64,000 bases of DNA from Thinopyrum elongatum (taxonomy: Eukaryota > Streptophyta > Magnoliopsida > Poales > Poaceae): contig CM022299.1 in assembly GCA_011799875.1 (NCBI GenBank), forward strand, positions 215,883,018-215,947,017, given 5' to 3'. A program made the position numbers and the translations under genes. Positions within the stretch are counted from its first letter, which is position 1. Each line of letters begins with the position of its first letter. The notes beneath the pieces were generated by a model, which searched no databases, had not been told where the DNA came from, and worked only from the letters and a program-made list of their open reading frames with translations. Below, piece by piece: positions 33,664-43,482 of this stretch.

Positions 33664-33923
33664 ATCTCCCATAGCATTAAAAGCATCCAAAGTAGGGCAC
33701 ATCAAAAATTCCCCCCAGTGATAGTGTCAAGAACAAATCTATACCAAGTTGTGATACCCACATAAAAATTGCGAAGAAGAACAACGGTAGATTGCTTACG
33801 AACAGATCTATTTTGAGCATTGCAAATCCTATACCAAGAATCTTTTAGATTCTCCCCTCCCCTTTGATCAAAATTGAGAACTTCGTTCTAGGGGGTGGAC
33901 ACAATAGAGGAAGAACTAGCCAT
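33664..33923 (-). pseudogene. ORF1 of element D, upstream part
   Basis: ATG at 33923 gives MASSSSIVSTP, then a stop (TAG, codon 12). The frame then reads NEVLNFDQRGGENLKDSWYR, NAQNRSVRKQSTVVLLRNF and TTWYRFVLDTITGGNF, where a frameshift follows. The remaining codons lead into the ATCTC junction with element I. The downstream half is at 23933-24324. Together they form the first ORF of D, dead even without the insertion. Confidence 0.65.
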
Positions 33924-34119
33924 AGTTACAAGGTGGGCAAGCAAGATCACACGCAAACAATAGATCTGACAGGAAAAAGGAGAACAAAAAAGAAGGCGAA
34001 TAAAAAGGCAAATTTTTTTGTGAAGTGGGGGAGATGAAAACGAGAGACAAATGGCAAATAATGTAAATTACAAGGAGATGATATTTGTGATTAGGAACCT
34101 GGTAGATGTTGATGATGTC

Positions 34120-34137
34120 TCCCCGGCAACGGCGCCA
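34120..34137 (-). promoter_or_regulatory. Primer binding site of element D
   Basis: TGGCGCCGTTGCCGGGGA on the minus strand, ten bases from the LTR edge at 34148. Confidence 0.85.
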
Positions 34138-34147
34138 GAAATTCCTT

Positions 34148-35725
34148 TGACGTGGCTTGAGACTGCGTCGGTATTTCCCCAAAGAGGAAGGGATGATGAA
34201 GCACAGCTACGGTAAGTATTTCCCTCTGTTATGAAACCAAGGTATCAATCCAGTAGGAGAACCAAGCAACACTATGTAGACGGTACCTGCACACAAAGAA
34301 CAAATACTTGCAACCCGACGGGTAAGAGAGGTTGTCAATCTCTCCACGGTAAAATGATAGATTGGTTTGTAAGAGATTGGATAAATAGATCTGAATAAAA
34401 CAAGAAATAAAATAAGTAAAGAAAAAGTGCAGCAAGGTATTTTTGGGTTTTTGGAATAATAGATCTGAAAACAAATACGGTAAAAGATAGATCTGAAAGC
34501 ATTATGATAAAAGATAGACCCGGGGGCCGTAGATTTCACTAGTGGCTTCTCTCGAGAAAATAGCACACGGCGGGTAAACAAATTACTGTTGGGCAATTGA
34601 TAGAAGAACAAATAATTATGACGATATCCAAGGCAATGATCAATATATAGGCATCACGTCCAAGATTAGTAGACTGAAATGATTCTGCATCTACTACTAT
34701 TACTCCACACATCGACCGCTATCCAGCATGCATCTAGTGTATTAAGTTCATGGAGAAACGGAGTAATGCAATCAGAACAATGACATGATCTAGGCAAGAT
34801 CTATTCATGTAGGAATAGACCCCATCTTGTTATCCTTAATAGCAAGGATACACACGTGCCTCGCTACCCCTTCTGTCGCTGGGTGAGGACACCGTAAGAT
34901 CGAACACATCACAAAGCACCTCTTCCCATTGCAATAAAAATCGATCTAGTTGGCCTAACTAAACCAAAGATTCGAAGAAGAAATACAGGGTTATAAATAA
35001 TCATGCATATAAGAGATCAAAGAAACTCAAATAATATTCATGGATATAGATCTGATTATAAACTCGATCTTCATCGGATCCCAACAAACACACCGCAAAA
35101 AGTCATTTTACATCAAATAGATCTCCAAGAGACCATTGTATTGAGAATCAAAAAGAGAGAAGAAGCCATCTAGCTACTGCCTACAGACCCGTAGGTCTAT
35201 GGTGAACTACTCACGCATCATCAGAGAGGCACCAATGAGGACGATAAACCCCTCCGTGATGATGTTAGATTGGATCTCATGGTTCTGGAACTTGCGGCGG
35301 CTGGAATTGTGTTTCGTCGACTCCCCTAGGTTCTCTGGAATATTTGGGTATTTTATAGAGTTGAGAGGCGGTGGAGAAGACCTCTGTGGGCCCCACGATA
35401 CATCAGGGCACGCCAGGGGCCTCTGGCATGCCCTGGTTTATCGTGGGCCCCATGGGCCTCCCCCCAGGTGCTTCCTTGGCTCCCAACTTGTCTTCTGGTC
35501 CAAAAAAAATCTCCAAAAAGTTTTGCTGCATTTGGACTCCGTTTGGTACTGATATTCCGCGAAGTAAAAAACAGGCAAAAAAAAGCAACTGGCAGTGGGC
35601 ACTATGTCAATAGGTTAGTCTGAAAAAATGATATAAAGTTGCTATAAAATGATTGTAAAACATCCAAGAATGATAATGTAACAGCATGGAACAATAAAAA
35701 ATTATAGATACATTGAAGACGTATA
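34148..35725 (-). repeat. 5' LTR of element D (about 1578 bp)
   Basis: On the plus strand it begins TGACGTGGCTTGAGACTGCG and ends ACATTGAAGACGTATA. The homologous LTR of H begins TGATACGTCTCCAATGTATC, so the outer end here is mutated and the limit at 35725 is good to a few bases. Shared inner blocks with H include the stretch around agtagctagatgg / ccatctagctact and the TTGATTTATC...tttggcc block. Open frames inside it are not genes. Confidence 0.8.
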
Positions 35726-36106
35726 GTATTCATAGCCAGGATTCTCTTACCGTCGACCGGAAGTTGGTTTCATAGAGGGTGACGGACTAGCAATACTGTG
35801 CGCTTTGTGCGACAGGTGCCACATCAAAGTTGTGCATTGGGTATTTGAACATCAAACCACCCTTTTCATACATATATTTGGTCCACATGCAACTATGTTC
35901 GTGTTCTAACCCTTTCCCGCATTATTTTTTTGCCAAATTTATAAATAGCAGACGAGTTGGATGCAGCAACCGTCTATGATTGGGAACGCAACAGACACGG
36001 TTCCCTCATACTACCCATGTGCCACGCCCGTGCCCTTGTCACTCACATCAGCACAGTTTATTGGGCTCCACGAGGCTTCCCTCCCGCTCTCGAAAATATC
36101 TACTAC

Positions 36107-36422
36107 CTCGCAATATCGAAAATATCTACCGCCTGGAAGGTTTTTCTGTTTGATAGCACACGATTAGTATGTGTGGACCGTGTGTGATGTCTATTACTGT
36201 AGCTCTGCTTCAATCCCTTGATCCAAATTTTCAGTAGCCCCGCCATTTTACTCCCACCTGCATCCCTCGCAATCTCAAAAATATCTTCTCGCCTGGAGGG
36301 TTTTTCTATTTGATAGCACACGATTAGTATGTGTGGACCATGTGCGATGTCTGTTACTCCCGCTCTACTTCAATCCCTTTATCCAAATTTTTAGTAGCCC
36401 CACCATTTTACTCCCGCCTAGT
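36107..36422 (+). repeat. Tandem duplication, period 159 bp, upstream of the AP2-like gene
   Basis: CTCGCAAT starts at 36107 and again at 36266. Both copies contain GCCTGGA(A/G)GGTTTTTCT, TTTGATAGCACACGATTAGT, ATGTGTGGACC and GCCCC(G/A)CCATTTTACTCCC. The block lies about 200-700 bases upstream of the AP2-like frame, where a promoter would be. Confidence 0.85.
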
Positions 36423-36616
36423 AAAATTTTTAGTAGCCACTATATTTCCTCAAACACCAGCTTGCCCCCCTCCACACACACGCATCCCAAAACCTCCGCT
36501 CACACAGACACACACCACCCCTCCCTCGCTCAAAACCATTGGTAGGTCGCCGCCACCGCCGCCGCGCCGCCTCCATCGTTAACTTCTGCCTGTCTGCTGG
36601 GGAGCTTGAGGAGCAA

Positions 36617-37367
36617 ATGGCCCAAAAGAGGTTTATCATGGCCTCTTTGCCCGACACCGGTAAGGTGTCCACCGAGGTGTCCCCGTCGTCCTCCGCGGGC
36701 TCTTTATCGAGCCGCCGTCACCGGTCGCCCGATCCACCGCGCCCTTATGACGGTTCGAAGACTTCCCCATCCTCCCTCGGGCTTGGCCACTGATGAGGTC
36801 CAACCTCGGGGTTCGATAGCGGCAGTGGGGGACGTGGGTCGGCGAGATTATGGATCGGGAGACCCACACCCATCGGTGGCTCGATAGCTTCCAGACGGCC
36901 GAGCTCACGGCCATGGAGTACGACCGCTAGCAGGTATGCTACCACGGCGCGGCGGCTAGGCTCAGTTTCCTCTTTGGCACATGTCCGATCGACCTCGTCC
37001 CACCGGAGCTGGGGGTGGTGAGTTTGGCTATGGCATGGGAGGACCGCGAGACGAGGGAGCGCCTTGAGTCCGAGGCCGCCGCCGAGGCCTACATGCAAGA
37101 GCTCCACCGGCACCACCCGGAACTCATGGACGGATGATCTTTGCCGGTGCGGAGGGCGGTGAGGTTATCATGATCTCCTCTGATGATGAGGTCAAAGGCG
37201 GCGAGGACGGCGGCGAGATGGGTGGCGAGGACGAGGAGATCTACGTTGATGAGTGGAGGAGTGTCTTCCCCAACGACCCCGACGATGGCACCGGCCCAGA
37301 CCCGGCTCGCCGCACACCGTACCTGATGAAGAAGGATTGGCTCGCCCTCCACTTCGATGGAAAGTAG
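36617..37367 (+). pseudogene. AP2/ERF-domain-like gene carried by CACTA-2, decayed
   Basis: Three frames must be combined. An N-terminal Ser/Pro/Arg-rich part begins MAQKRFIMASLPDTGK (36617). The domain part at 36793-37137 reads LGVR, stop, RQWGTWVGEIMDRETHTHRW, LDSFQTAELTAMEYDR, stop, QVCYHGAAARLSFLFGT. A shifted acidic C-terminus (37134-37367) has DDEVKGGEDGGE, DEWRSVFPNDPDD and RRTPYLMKKDWLALHF. The WG-WV-EI-D, RW-L-SF-TAE-A-A-YDR and GAAARL-F positions match the AP2/ERF consensus (GVRxRxWGxWVAEIR...WLGTFxTAEEAAxAYDxAA...AxLNFP). The stops at 36817-36819 and 36928-36930 fall at conserved Arg/Gln or Trp positions and are TAG. AP2/ERF domains bind GCC/DRE-type DNA. The context says it is a transposon-captured or transposon-resident gene. 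Confidence 0.7.
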
Positions 37368-38298
37368 TATAGTTTAGTTTAAATTTATGTTTTATGTTCG
37401 GTTATGCAAAACTATCTATGTTTATGTTTGAATGCATGCTACTTTTGGTTGAACCTGCTTTGAACTTGATCAAATTGAAGTTTACTCTGTTAAGTTTAGG
37501 GGATCGACTAGAAATAGCCAAAATTGCTGGAGTATATATACTCCACTAAGGGTTTTACTCCGTTATCTTTTAGGGGATCAGCTAGAGATGGCCTTATGCC
37601 TTGTTTATTTCAGTTATTCACAATGTGATGCTCTATATGTGCAACTATTTACTGTGCAATTTAATTTCATCAATAATAGTTTTAACAATACCACTATGAA
37701 TGATGATATATGGTTGCTTTTAAGGATGTTGTAGTTAACATGCCTTTCCTTTTTTTAACAATAACTACTGTACTTTAGACCTGCAGACTACCAGTTTGAA
37801 TGATTATATTTGCTTGTTTTTAAATGTTATGCCTGTAGCAGTTAACACACCTTTCACTTCTTGTTTTGCTTAACTAGTGTGCTTAAACCTGCACACTATG
37901 GCTTATGTTGTCTAACATGGATATGTTTGGTTGATGTTTAGCCTGTTTTGCTTAACATGCCTTTAGATGTACTCACACAGGACAATATTGGGAACAATTG
38001 CTATTTTCCATCGAGGTTAGTTTCATCCCATTGCTTATATATACTCACTGTTCAGGATATCGGTAGCTGGTACCATATAGGCCGGGGGCTGATAAGGGAT
38101 TAATCATCGAATCAGACATTTCACTAAATATATCTGTAACCCATTTATCGATAGGTTAACTAGGACCATATCTAATATATCTGAGGCTACACAGCAACAT
38201 GCATTGTACTGAATGACTAAATATGCAATCCTAGGCTACATAGCAACAAGGAAGAGTGTTACCTTAATGTTCTGATGATGTCTAGATATACATAGAAG
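37368..38298 (+). other. AT-rich CACTA-2 sequence between the AP2-like and B3-like parts
   Basis: No ORF is supported. It may be intron or untranslated sequence between the two coding parts if they belong to one gene. A small palindrome, GGAGTATATATACTCC (near 37533-37548), is flanked by the related pair GGGGATCGACTAGAAATAG and GGGGATCAGCTAGAGATGG. Confidence 0.5.
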
Positions 38299-38520
38299 AG
38301 CAGCAGCAACAACAACAACAACAAGAATAAAAACAAACAAACAAAAAAAAAAAAACAAAAGAAGAAGAAAAAAAAAAAAATACAATAACAAAAAAAAAAA
38401 AAAAAGAAAAAAAAAAAACAAAACAAAAAAAAAAAAAACAAAAAAAAACAACAACAAACAACAAAAAACAACAAAAACAAAAAAAAAAACAACAACAAAA
38501 ACAACAAAAAAAAAACAACC

Positions 38521-38616
<96 letters not shown>

Positions 38617-38632
38617 CAACAACAACAACACA
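38299..38632 (+). repeat. Low-complexity A/C tract with a perfect (CAA)n microsatellite
   Basis: From about 38299 to 38519 the plus strand is almost only A with scattered C (a few GAAGAAG and T interruptions). From about 38520 to 38612 it is an uninterrupted (CAA)n run of about 30 units. Translation in the reverse frames gives poly-Val/Leu/Phe, which is an artefact. Confidence 0.95.
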
Positions 38633-38682
38633 GTAGCAGTTAACTGCAGTTAATCGGCCAATATTTGTAACAATGTAATAAA

Positions 38683-38772
38683 CTCCATCCGCCCCATAAT
38701 ATAAGATGTTAATTCCTGCAATATGTGAGTATATTGGATGTAATAAGATCTTATATAATGGGACGGAGGGAG
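38683..38772. mobile_element. Stowaway-type MITE (90 bp)
   Basis: The left end reads CTCCATCCGCCCCATAATAT and the reverse complement of the right end reads CTCCCTCCGTCCCATTATAT, both followed by AAGATNTT. This is the terminus of Tc1/mariner-derived Stowaway MITEs in grasses. The expected TA duplication has decayed (aa on the left, tg on the right). Confidence 0.9.
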
Positions 38773-38833
38773 TGTTCTACTACATCATTGTGCAATTGGT
38801 GTTTAGCTTCTAATATTAACTTGGTGCTTTTAG

Positions 38834-39275
38834 GTACATGTCATTGGTAAAGATCCGCGCTTCGACCCTTTCTGCGTATGGGGCATTGTGTTATTCATGA
38901 ACCAGCATCAAGTGAGGAAACTGATAAAGATTGTTAGTAAAATGGGTCAGAAGATGTCAATTAAACTATTTGTTTACACTTTATCCGTGACAACATGAAT
39001 GGCAGCATGGTAAGTAAGAACTCTGTAGCCTTCTTTTTACTGCCCATAATGAGTTGTGTTAGATGAAAATGTTTGAATCTTTTTCCTTTGCAGTGGTTCC
39101 CAAAGCATTTTACTCAAGATTACCTCTCAAACTACATGATTGGCGGCCAGCCATCACAAGGGGTTGGACTAGAGTCGTGCGTACCTTCTGCATGGAGGAG
39201 GGCACAATAGGGGCATTCCGCTTCACCTTGTTCAGCAACCAGAATGTCTTTCACCTCTTTCTTTACCATCTTTAA
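38834..39275 (+). pseudogene. B3-like C-terminal exons of a CACTA-2 gene
   Basis: Exon 38834-39009 follows a TGCTTTTAG acceptor and encodes HVIGKDPRFDPFCVWG, then NQHQVRKLIKIVSKMGQKMS and IKLFVYTLSVTT; it ends at a GTAAGTAAG donor. The intron runs 39010-39093 and ends TTTGCAG. The next exon reads WFPKHFTQDYLSNYMIGGQP and later RTFCMEEGTIGAFRFTLFSN and VFHLFLYHL, with the stop at 39273-39275. One base is missing just before the donor (SVTT then TGA), and another frame change lies between GVGLES and RTFCME. The pattern (strand-turn-strand, EEGTIGAFRFTLFS) resembles a B3-type pseudobarrel and the CACTA-1 gene. It may be the 3' part of the same gene as the AP2-like frame. Confidence 0.55.
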
Positions 39276-39459
39276 TAGTACAAGTATACAACCTTGGTTC
39301 ATCATTCTTTATTTGGTGCTTATGTAATTCTTGAACATATGTAACTGTGAATCGAATAATGCATTGGTTGTTGAACCTGATTGATATGAATGAAGTTATA
39401 GCCTACTTTCAAATTGAAATTCGGTACAATTTTAAATAGAAGCAATTAAATTAGGGTGA

Positions 39460-40007
39460 AAATACACTCTGCAGGTCATTACAGCGCACACAGTGTGTAA
39501 AGCACAACGTGTGTGATATACATCATAATCTGACACGGTTCACGGAGATGAAACATGTGTAACCATGCACATAGTTGCCGTTTGCAAAGCGTGTGTGATG
39601 TTAGACAATATCACAAACGGTGCGAGAAAACTGAATGTTTGTGATAGTTTCCTTATAGTACACGCTTTACAATCATGAACTGTTTCTGATGTGGCACGCA
39701 TCGTAAACGTTGCACAACAGAATACCGATTGCGATGGTAATGCGAGCACAAACGAGTAGCAAGGATGGAGCGTTTGGGATATGCGAGATATCACAAATGT
39801 TGTCTGAAGACTCGCGTTTGGGATACATGGCGGCAACGCATACACTTGGTTATGCAAAATGTATGCATTGCTACTCCCTATCCCCGATGGTTTATGGGTC
39901 ATGTGGGAAGGAACCCCCCTATAGCACACACTGGCTAGCCGACGGTTTAAAATGCCGTCGTGAAAAGGGGTTTAAAACCGTTTGTATAGTAGCTCGCTGT
40001 ACCAGTG
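39460..40007. repeat. CACTA-2 right terminal and subterminal repeats
   Basis: The motif GTGTGTGAT(A/G) or its complement, and (A)TCACAAA(C/T)G, recur near 39507, 39589, 39610, 39637 and 39789. The terminus CACTGGTACAGCGAGC is read inward from 40007. Confidence 0.7.
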
Positions 40008-40156
40008 TAGCTGGAATATTATTGGGAGGAATATCATTTAAGAATTTTTTAATTGCACGGGAGTCATACCAATAACAAAAGGATCTATTCTTGACAAAAC
40101 AAATTTCTATTTGGATGCTATTGATATGCTTGTGGTTAAGTTGGAAATAAATTTTT

Positions 40157-40681
40157 TTGCATATTCATCCGGCCTTACAAAAGATATTCTATGAACTTCC
40201 CAGCATCCATAATCCTAAAATTAAAAAGATTGCCACTATTATCCTTATGCATGAATTTGACTATATAATTCGAGAAGCTAGGGACCTCTTTGCTTTTTAT
40301 AAGATAGATTTTGAGCATCCTCCAATAGAAGAAATTCTCCATGATAAAGACACTATATGTAGGTTCGAATCTAAAGATTATTTTGCGTATAGTGAAAATC
40401 TTAGGAGAAGAGTTCCTTATGCTGAAATTATTAAAACCTTGTGCCATCATACTTGTGACAAATTTTAGTGGATCACTAAGGGGATTGATGAAGGGTTTAG
40501 TAATGAGTGGTTTGAGAGTATGGCTAGAGATCCTATTGATAATGAAATACATGTTTTGTATGAAGATCTCTATGGTGATGATTCGGAGTTTGAAGTAATG
40601 AACGTTAAAATTACCAAAAATAGTCCCTTCAACTATTTAAGTTCTCCTACTAGAAAAGAAGACATGAGAGTAGAGAAATAA
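40157..40681 (+). pseudogene. Athila-type internal ORF fragment in J
   Basis: The frame reads LPSIHNPKIKKIATIILMHE, FDYIIREARDLFAFYKIDFE, HPPIEEILHDKD, RRRVPYAEIIKTLCHHTCDK, then TAG (40466-40468). It continues in the same frame with WITKGIDEGFSNEWFESMAR, NEIHVLYEDLYGDD and ends SPTRKEDMRVEK at 40679-40681. An upstream frame (YLDAIDMLVVKLEINFF) overlaps with a shift. It resembles the ORF located between pol and the 3' region in Triticeae Athila-type elements; function unknown. Confidence 0.6.
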
Positions 40682-41662
40682 TGAGGAAATTTTTGGAAGA
40701 CTTGATTAAAAAGGATTTGGAAATGAAAGATGACAACACTTGAAACAATGCCTTACACCTAGCTAGGGGCGTAAAATAATAGCGCTTGTGTGGAGGCAAC
40801 CCAATAGTTATCTTAAATTTTTGCCTGTACTTTCAGTTTGGTGTGTTGACACAATTATTGCTACTATTATGATTGTGTTTTTATGTTTTAGTTAGTGTTT
40901 TTGCCAAGTAAAGCCATTGGGTTGATTTGGTTGATAGTTGGCTTGGTTATGTGAAAAACATAAACTTTTGTGCCCAGTACTAGAATTATTATAATTCACT
41001 GGAACGTGATAAAATTCCAAGTTTTTACACATTATTTATATAAAATTTCCCACATTGTCCTATTTTTTCAGAGTTTTGTAGTTACAGAAGTATAGTGTTT
41101 GCTCAGATCATTACAGACTGTTCTGTTTTAGACAAATTTTGTTTCTATTGCATAGTTTGCTTGTTTGAATGATGCTATGGATTATATCGGGGGTATAAGC
41201 CATGGAGAAGTTAGAATACAGTAGGTATTATGCAAAATAAAATATGATAGGTTCATAATAGTACCTAAAGTTTATGATTTGTTTATTATACTAACGAATC
41301 TCACAAGGTTTGTGATGACTTTTGTGTGCTGAAGTTTTCAAGTTTTGGCTGAGATCACGATGGATGACGGGATAAGGAGCGATAAGACCCTAAGCTGGAT
41401 GCCCAAGGCACCCCAAGGTAATATTCAAGGAAGACCCAATCATTTAAGCTTGGGATGCCCCGGATGGCATCCCCTCTTTCGTCTACAATCTATCGGTATA
41501 TCAGTTGGAGCTATATTTTTGTTCATCACATGATATGAGTTTTGCTAGGAGTGTCTTGTGAAATGTTAGTTTTTTTGCTTTGTTTGCTTTTTAGTTTGCC
41601 ACAATCATTGTTTGCTGCACACACCTGTGGAGAGGGACACACACTTATTCATGCTTTGTTAG
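40682..41662 (+). other. 3' non-coding region of J
   Basis: No ORF is supported. It matches the reverse complement of 22980-23770 in element D, including GAGGCAACCCAATAGTTAT and the pair of GCTTGGGATGCCCC-like blocks at 41447-41476. Confidence 0.7.
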
Positions 41663-42852
41663 TGTCGATGGAAATGACACCTATGGGACCGCGTGGACCC
41701 CTTTATGGTTCGGCAGGGATGAGGAGTGCGCAAAGAGCAAATCTAACGATCAACACGATGGATTTTTACCCAGGTTCGGGCCGCTAAGAAGCGTAAAACC
41801 CTAGTCCTGCTTGTCTGTGTTTATCTTGTGTTCTTCTGCTCTCGGACTAGCTACTATGCGTGTCCAGTCCAAAAACTCCAAATCCTTCCACAGTACGCCT
41901 CGGGCCTCCTTTTATATGTCAAAGGGGTCGCCACAGTGGCACACAGGAGGTGGAAAGTATCTACAGTGTACAAGTTTATCGCCTGACATCATAGGACAAA
42001 CGCATTTAATGCGCTGCCTACGTGCCCTCTCCTTTATCGGGGATGGCAACAGAGCCCGTCCTGTCCGTCACCGCCTCGCCTTGCTTCGACACGCGTCCAA
42101 GCTGACGAGGCATGCAGCGCCATGCTGGCTGGCTGGCTGCTTCGCTGGTGCCACGACAGGGCCTTCACGAAGATCTGCCCGCCACCACGCAGGTGCTTGG
42201 CTAGTTGGCTTTAGAAGTTGCATGCTGCCACGCAGGTGTCGCCTAGTTGGCGGGCTAGTCGTCGCATCGGAATGGCCGTGGGGCAGCGAAACGTTGGCAG
42301 GTGCGGGCCTGGCCGCGGCCCCGCTGATGCTCCTGGCAAGGGTCTTGCCGGGGTCTCGCCTCCGTCCCCGGCAAGGATCTTGCCGGGGGTCTTGTGGCTA
42401 TCCTCGGCAAGGATCTTGCCGGGGGTCTTGTGGCCTTCCCCGGCAAGGATCTTGCCGGGGGTCTTCGTCTTCTGGTCCTTATCTAGACTCGCAGGCCTTT
42501 GGTCTTCACAAAGATCTGCATGCCACCACGCAGGCGCCCCTGGGTCTTGCTTTCGGCGTTGTCGATGGTGTCAGAATTCTCAGGCTCATGGGTGGCGGCC
42601 TTGCTAGTGTTGGGCAGGCCACCCCGGCAAGGCTCTTGGGCTACGTAGGCCCCCCCGGCAAGGGTGTTCCCCCCGGGGGGGGGGGGAAGTTCATCCTGCC
42701 CCTTTGCTCTTCATGCCTCTGGCTTGAGTGCTGCCTTGGCAGTCTCGTACCTTTCCTTCCTCTGCCCCGCCGAGCATGGCCGCTGGTGTGGCTACGACTG
42801 CTCGTTCACAAGTAAAGGGGTACAAAAAGGCCCCTACTTTTGTACACCGACA
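41663..42852 (-). repeat. 3' LTR of element E (1190 bp)
   Basis: Plus strand from TGTCGATGGAAATGACACC to TTTTGTACACCGACA, with TGTCGGTG/CACCGACA terminal inverted repeats (one base changed at the left end). It contains a TATAAAAGG site on the minus strand (41908-41916), the three-unit hairpin array near 42366-42475 and a C/G homopolymer palindrome near 42669-42687. Confidence 0.93.
42366..42475. repeat. Three 36-bp repeats each containing an 8-bp-arm hairpin, 3' LTR of E
   Basis: The unit core is CCGGCAAG GAT CTTGCCGG, two perfectly complementary 8-bp arms with a 3-base loop, followed by GGGTCTTGTGGC. Cores start at 42369, 42405 and 42441. The middle copy has one change at its first base. 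A weaker copy precedes the array near 42330. The other LTR has the same array with core starts near 52238, 52274 and 52310. Confidence 0.9.
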
Positions 42853-43408
42853 GGAGCCCCCGGGCCTGGGCCACACATAAGGGCGAAGCGTTGTTGGGCC
42901 AGGCCCAGAACGGTGCGCGGGCACGCGTGGCAGAGTTTTAACCGCGGTAACTTCTTCGCCAGTTGCGCTTCCCCACGATCCGCATTGAGTGCGTGACGTG
43001 GGGGTCGTGCGTGGAACGGTCGCAGCATGCCTGTGTCACCTCGCAGTGAATAGTAAAGAGGCGGCCCGCACCTTCCCCATAAAAAAGATGAAGCCGCAGG
43101 GGCGCTGCTCATTTACAAAGTGGACTCAGGTCGTGGCCTTCATGGCACCCACGCCCCACGATCACGGGGTGGGAAACGGTTGTCCCACTTGTCTCCCCAA
43201 TTTCGGCTCGCCCGCCACGTGTCCTCCATGCCTCATGGAGGGTAGGTGGCAGATACGGAGGGCACGGGCCTTAACACCGAGGCGGGAAGCCGGGCATTGC
43301 TGATTGGAGCAGCGGGTCGGTCTTGATTCCCTGCGCCTCTGGCGGCCGGATTGGTCGAGTGGGGTGGCTGCCCTTAGGTTGGGGGGCCGAGCCCCGGCCC
43401 CGCCCCTC
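42853..43408 (-). other. Spacer between 3' LTR and antisense gene of E
   Basis: No supported gene. It begins with ggagcccccgggcctggg as in element A (1958). It would be the promoter region of the antisense gene when read on the plus strand. Confidence 0.65.
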
Positions 43409-43417
43409 TATAATAAA
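43409..43417 (+). promoter_or_regulatory. TATA-like box of the antisense B3-like gene, element E
   Basis: TATAATAAA, 74 bases upstream of the ATG at 43483, in a CCCCTCTATAATAAAGGGAA context. The homologous site in element A (2419-2425) has the same spacing to its ATG. Confidence 0.55.
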
Positions 43418-43482
43418 GGGAAGAGGGACGGCGTTCTTCCGCATTCATCTTCTTCCTGCTTGGTCCCTTTCCTCCACTCGTC

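Larger units (their letters stand above)
17438..35725 (-). mobile_element. Athila-like gypsy element D, 5' LTR and broken internal region, host of K, I and B
   Basis: This is a minus-strand element made of four pieces: 34148-35725 (5' LTR), 33664-34147 (primer site and ORF1 start), 22368-24324 (ORF1 remainder and non-coding) and 17438-17919 (3' internal). They are separated by element I (24325-33663) and solo LTR K (17920-22367). Its 3' LTR is missing: element B lies there. D, J and H share a family judged by LTR and internal similarity, and the piece 17438-17919 aligns with 26440-26900 in element I. The primer site TGGCGCCGTTGCCGGGGA is typical of Athila-type elements. Confidence 0.75.
35726..40007. 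mobile_element. CACTA-2 transposon, right end and internal genes; left end missing
   Basis: The right end, reverse-complemented, reads CACTGGTACAGCGAGCTACT, a CACTG-type terminus ending at 40007; the following three bases (tag) are the candidate target copy. The last 500 bases carry repeated GTGTGTGAT / ATCACAAACG subterminal motifs. Inside lie an AP2/ERF-like pseudogene, a long A/C-rich tract, a Stowaway MITE and a B3-like exon pair. The left end is lost where the LTR of D begins. No transposase is recognised. Confidence 0.75.
40008..41662 (+). mobile_element. Athila-like fragment J (plus), left part, interrupted by element E
   Basis: Internal sequence of a D/H-type element on the plus strand, with a decayed ORF and 3' non-coding sequence. 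It resumes at 52723 after element E. Its upstream part is replaced by CACTA-2 at 40007. The flanks of E here are gttag (41658-41662) and gttat (52723-52727), which agree at four of five positions, consistent with an old target duplication. Confidence 0.75.

Noticed and set aside
37500..37600. Possible small MITE around the palindrome GGAGTATATATACTCC
   Set aside because: Flanking half-repeats are direct and imperfect rather than inverted, and no target duplication is visible.
38236..38631. Long minus-strand ORFs of poly-Val, poly-Leu and poly-Phe
   Set aside because: Translation artefacts of the A/C-rich and (CAA)n tract.
42366..42475. Regular palindromic repeats resembling a CRISPR array
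   Set aside because: Only three units with no unique spacers, present twice because they lie in both LTRs of one retrotransposon. The window is plant nuclear DNA.
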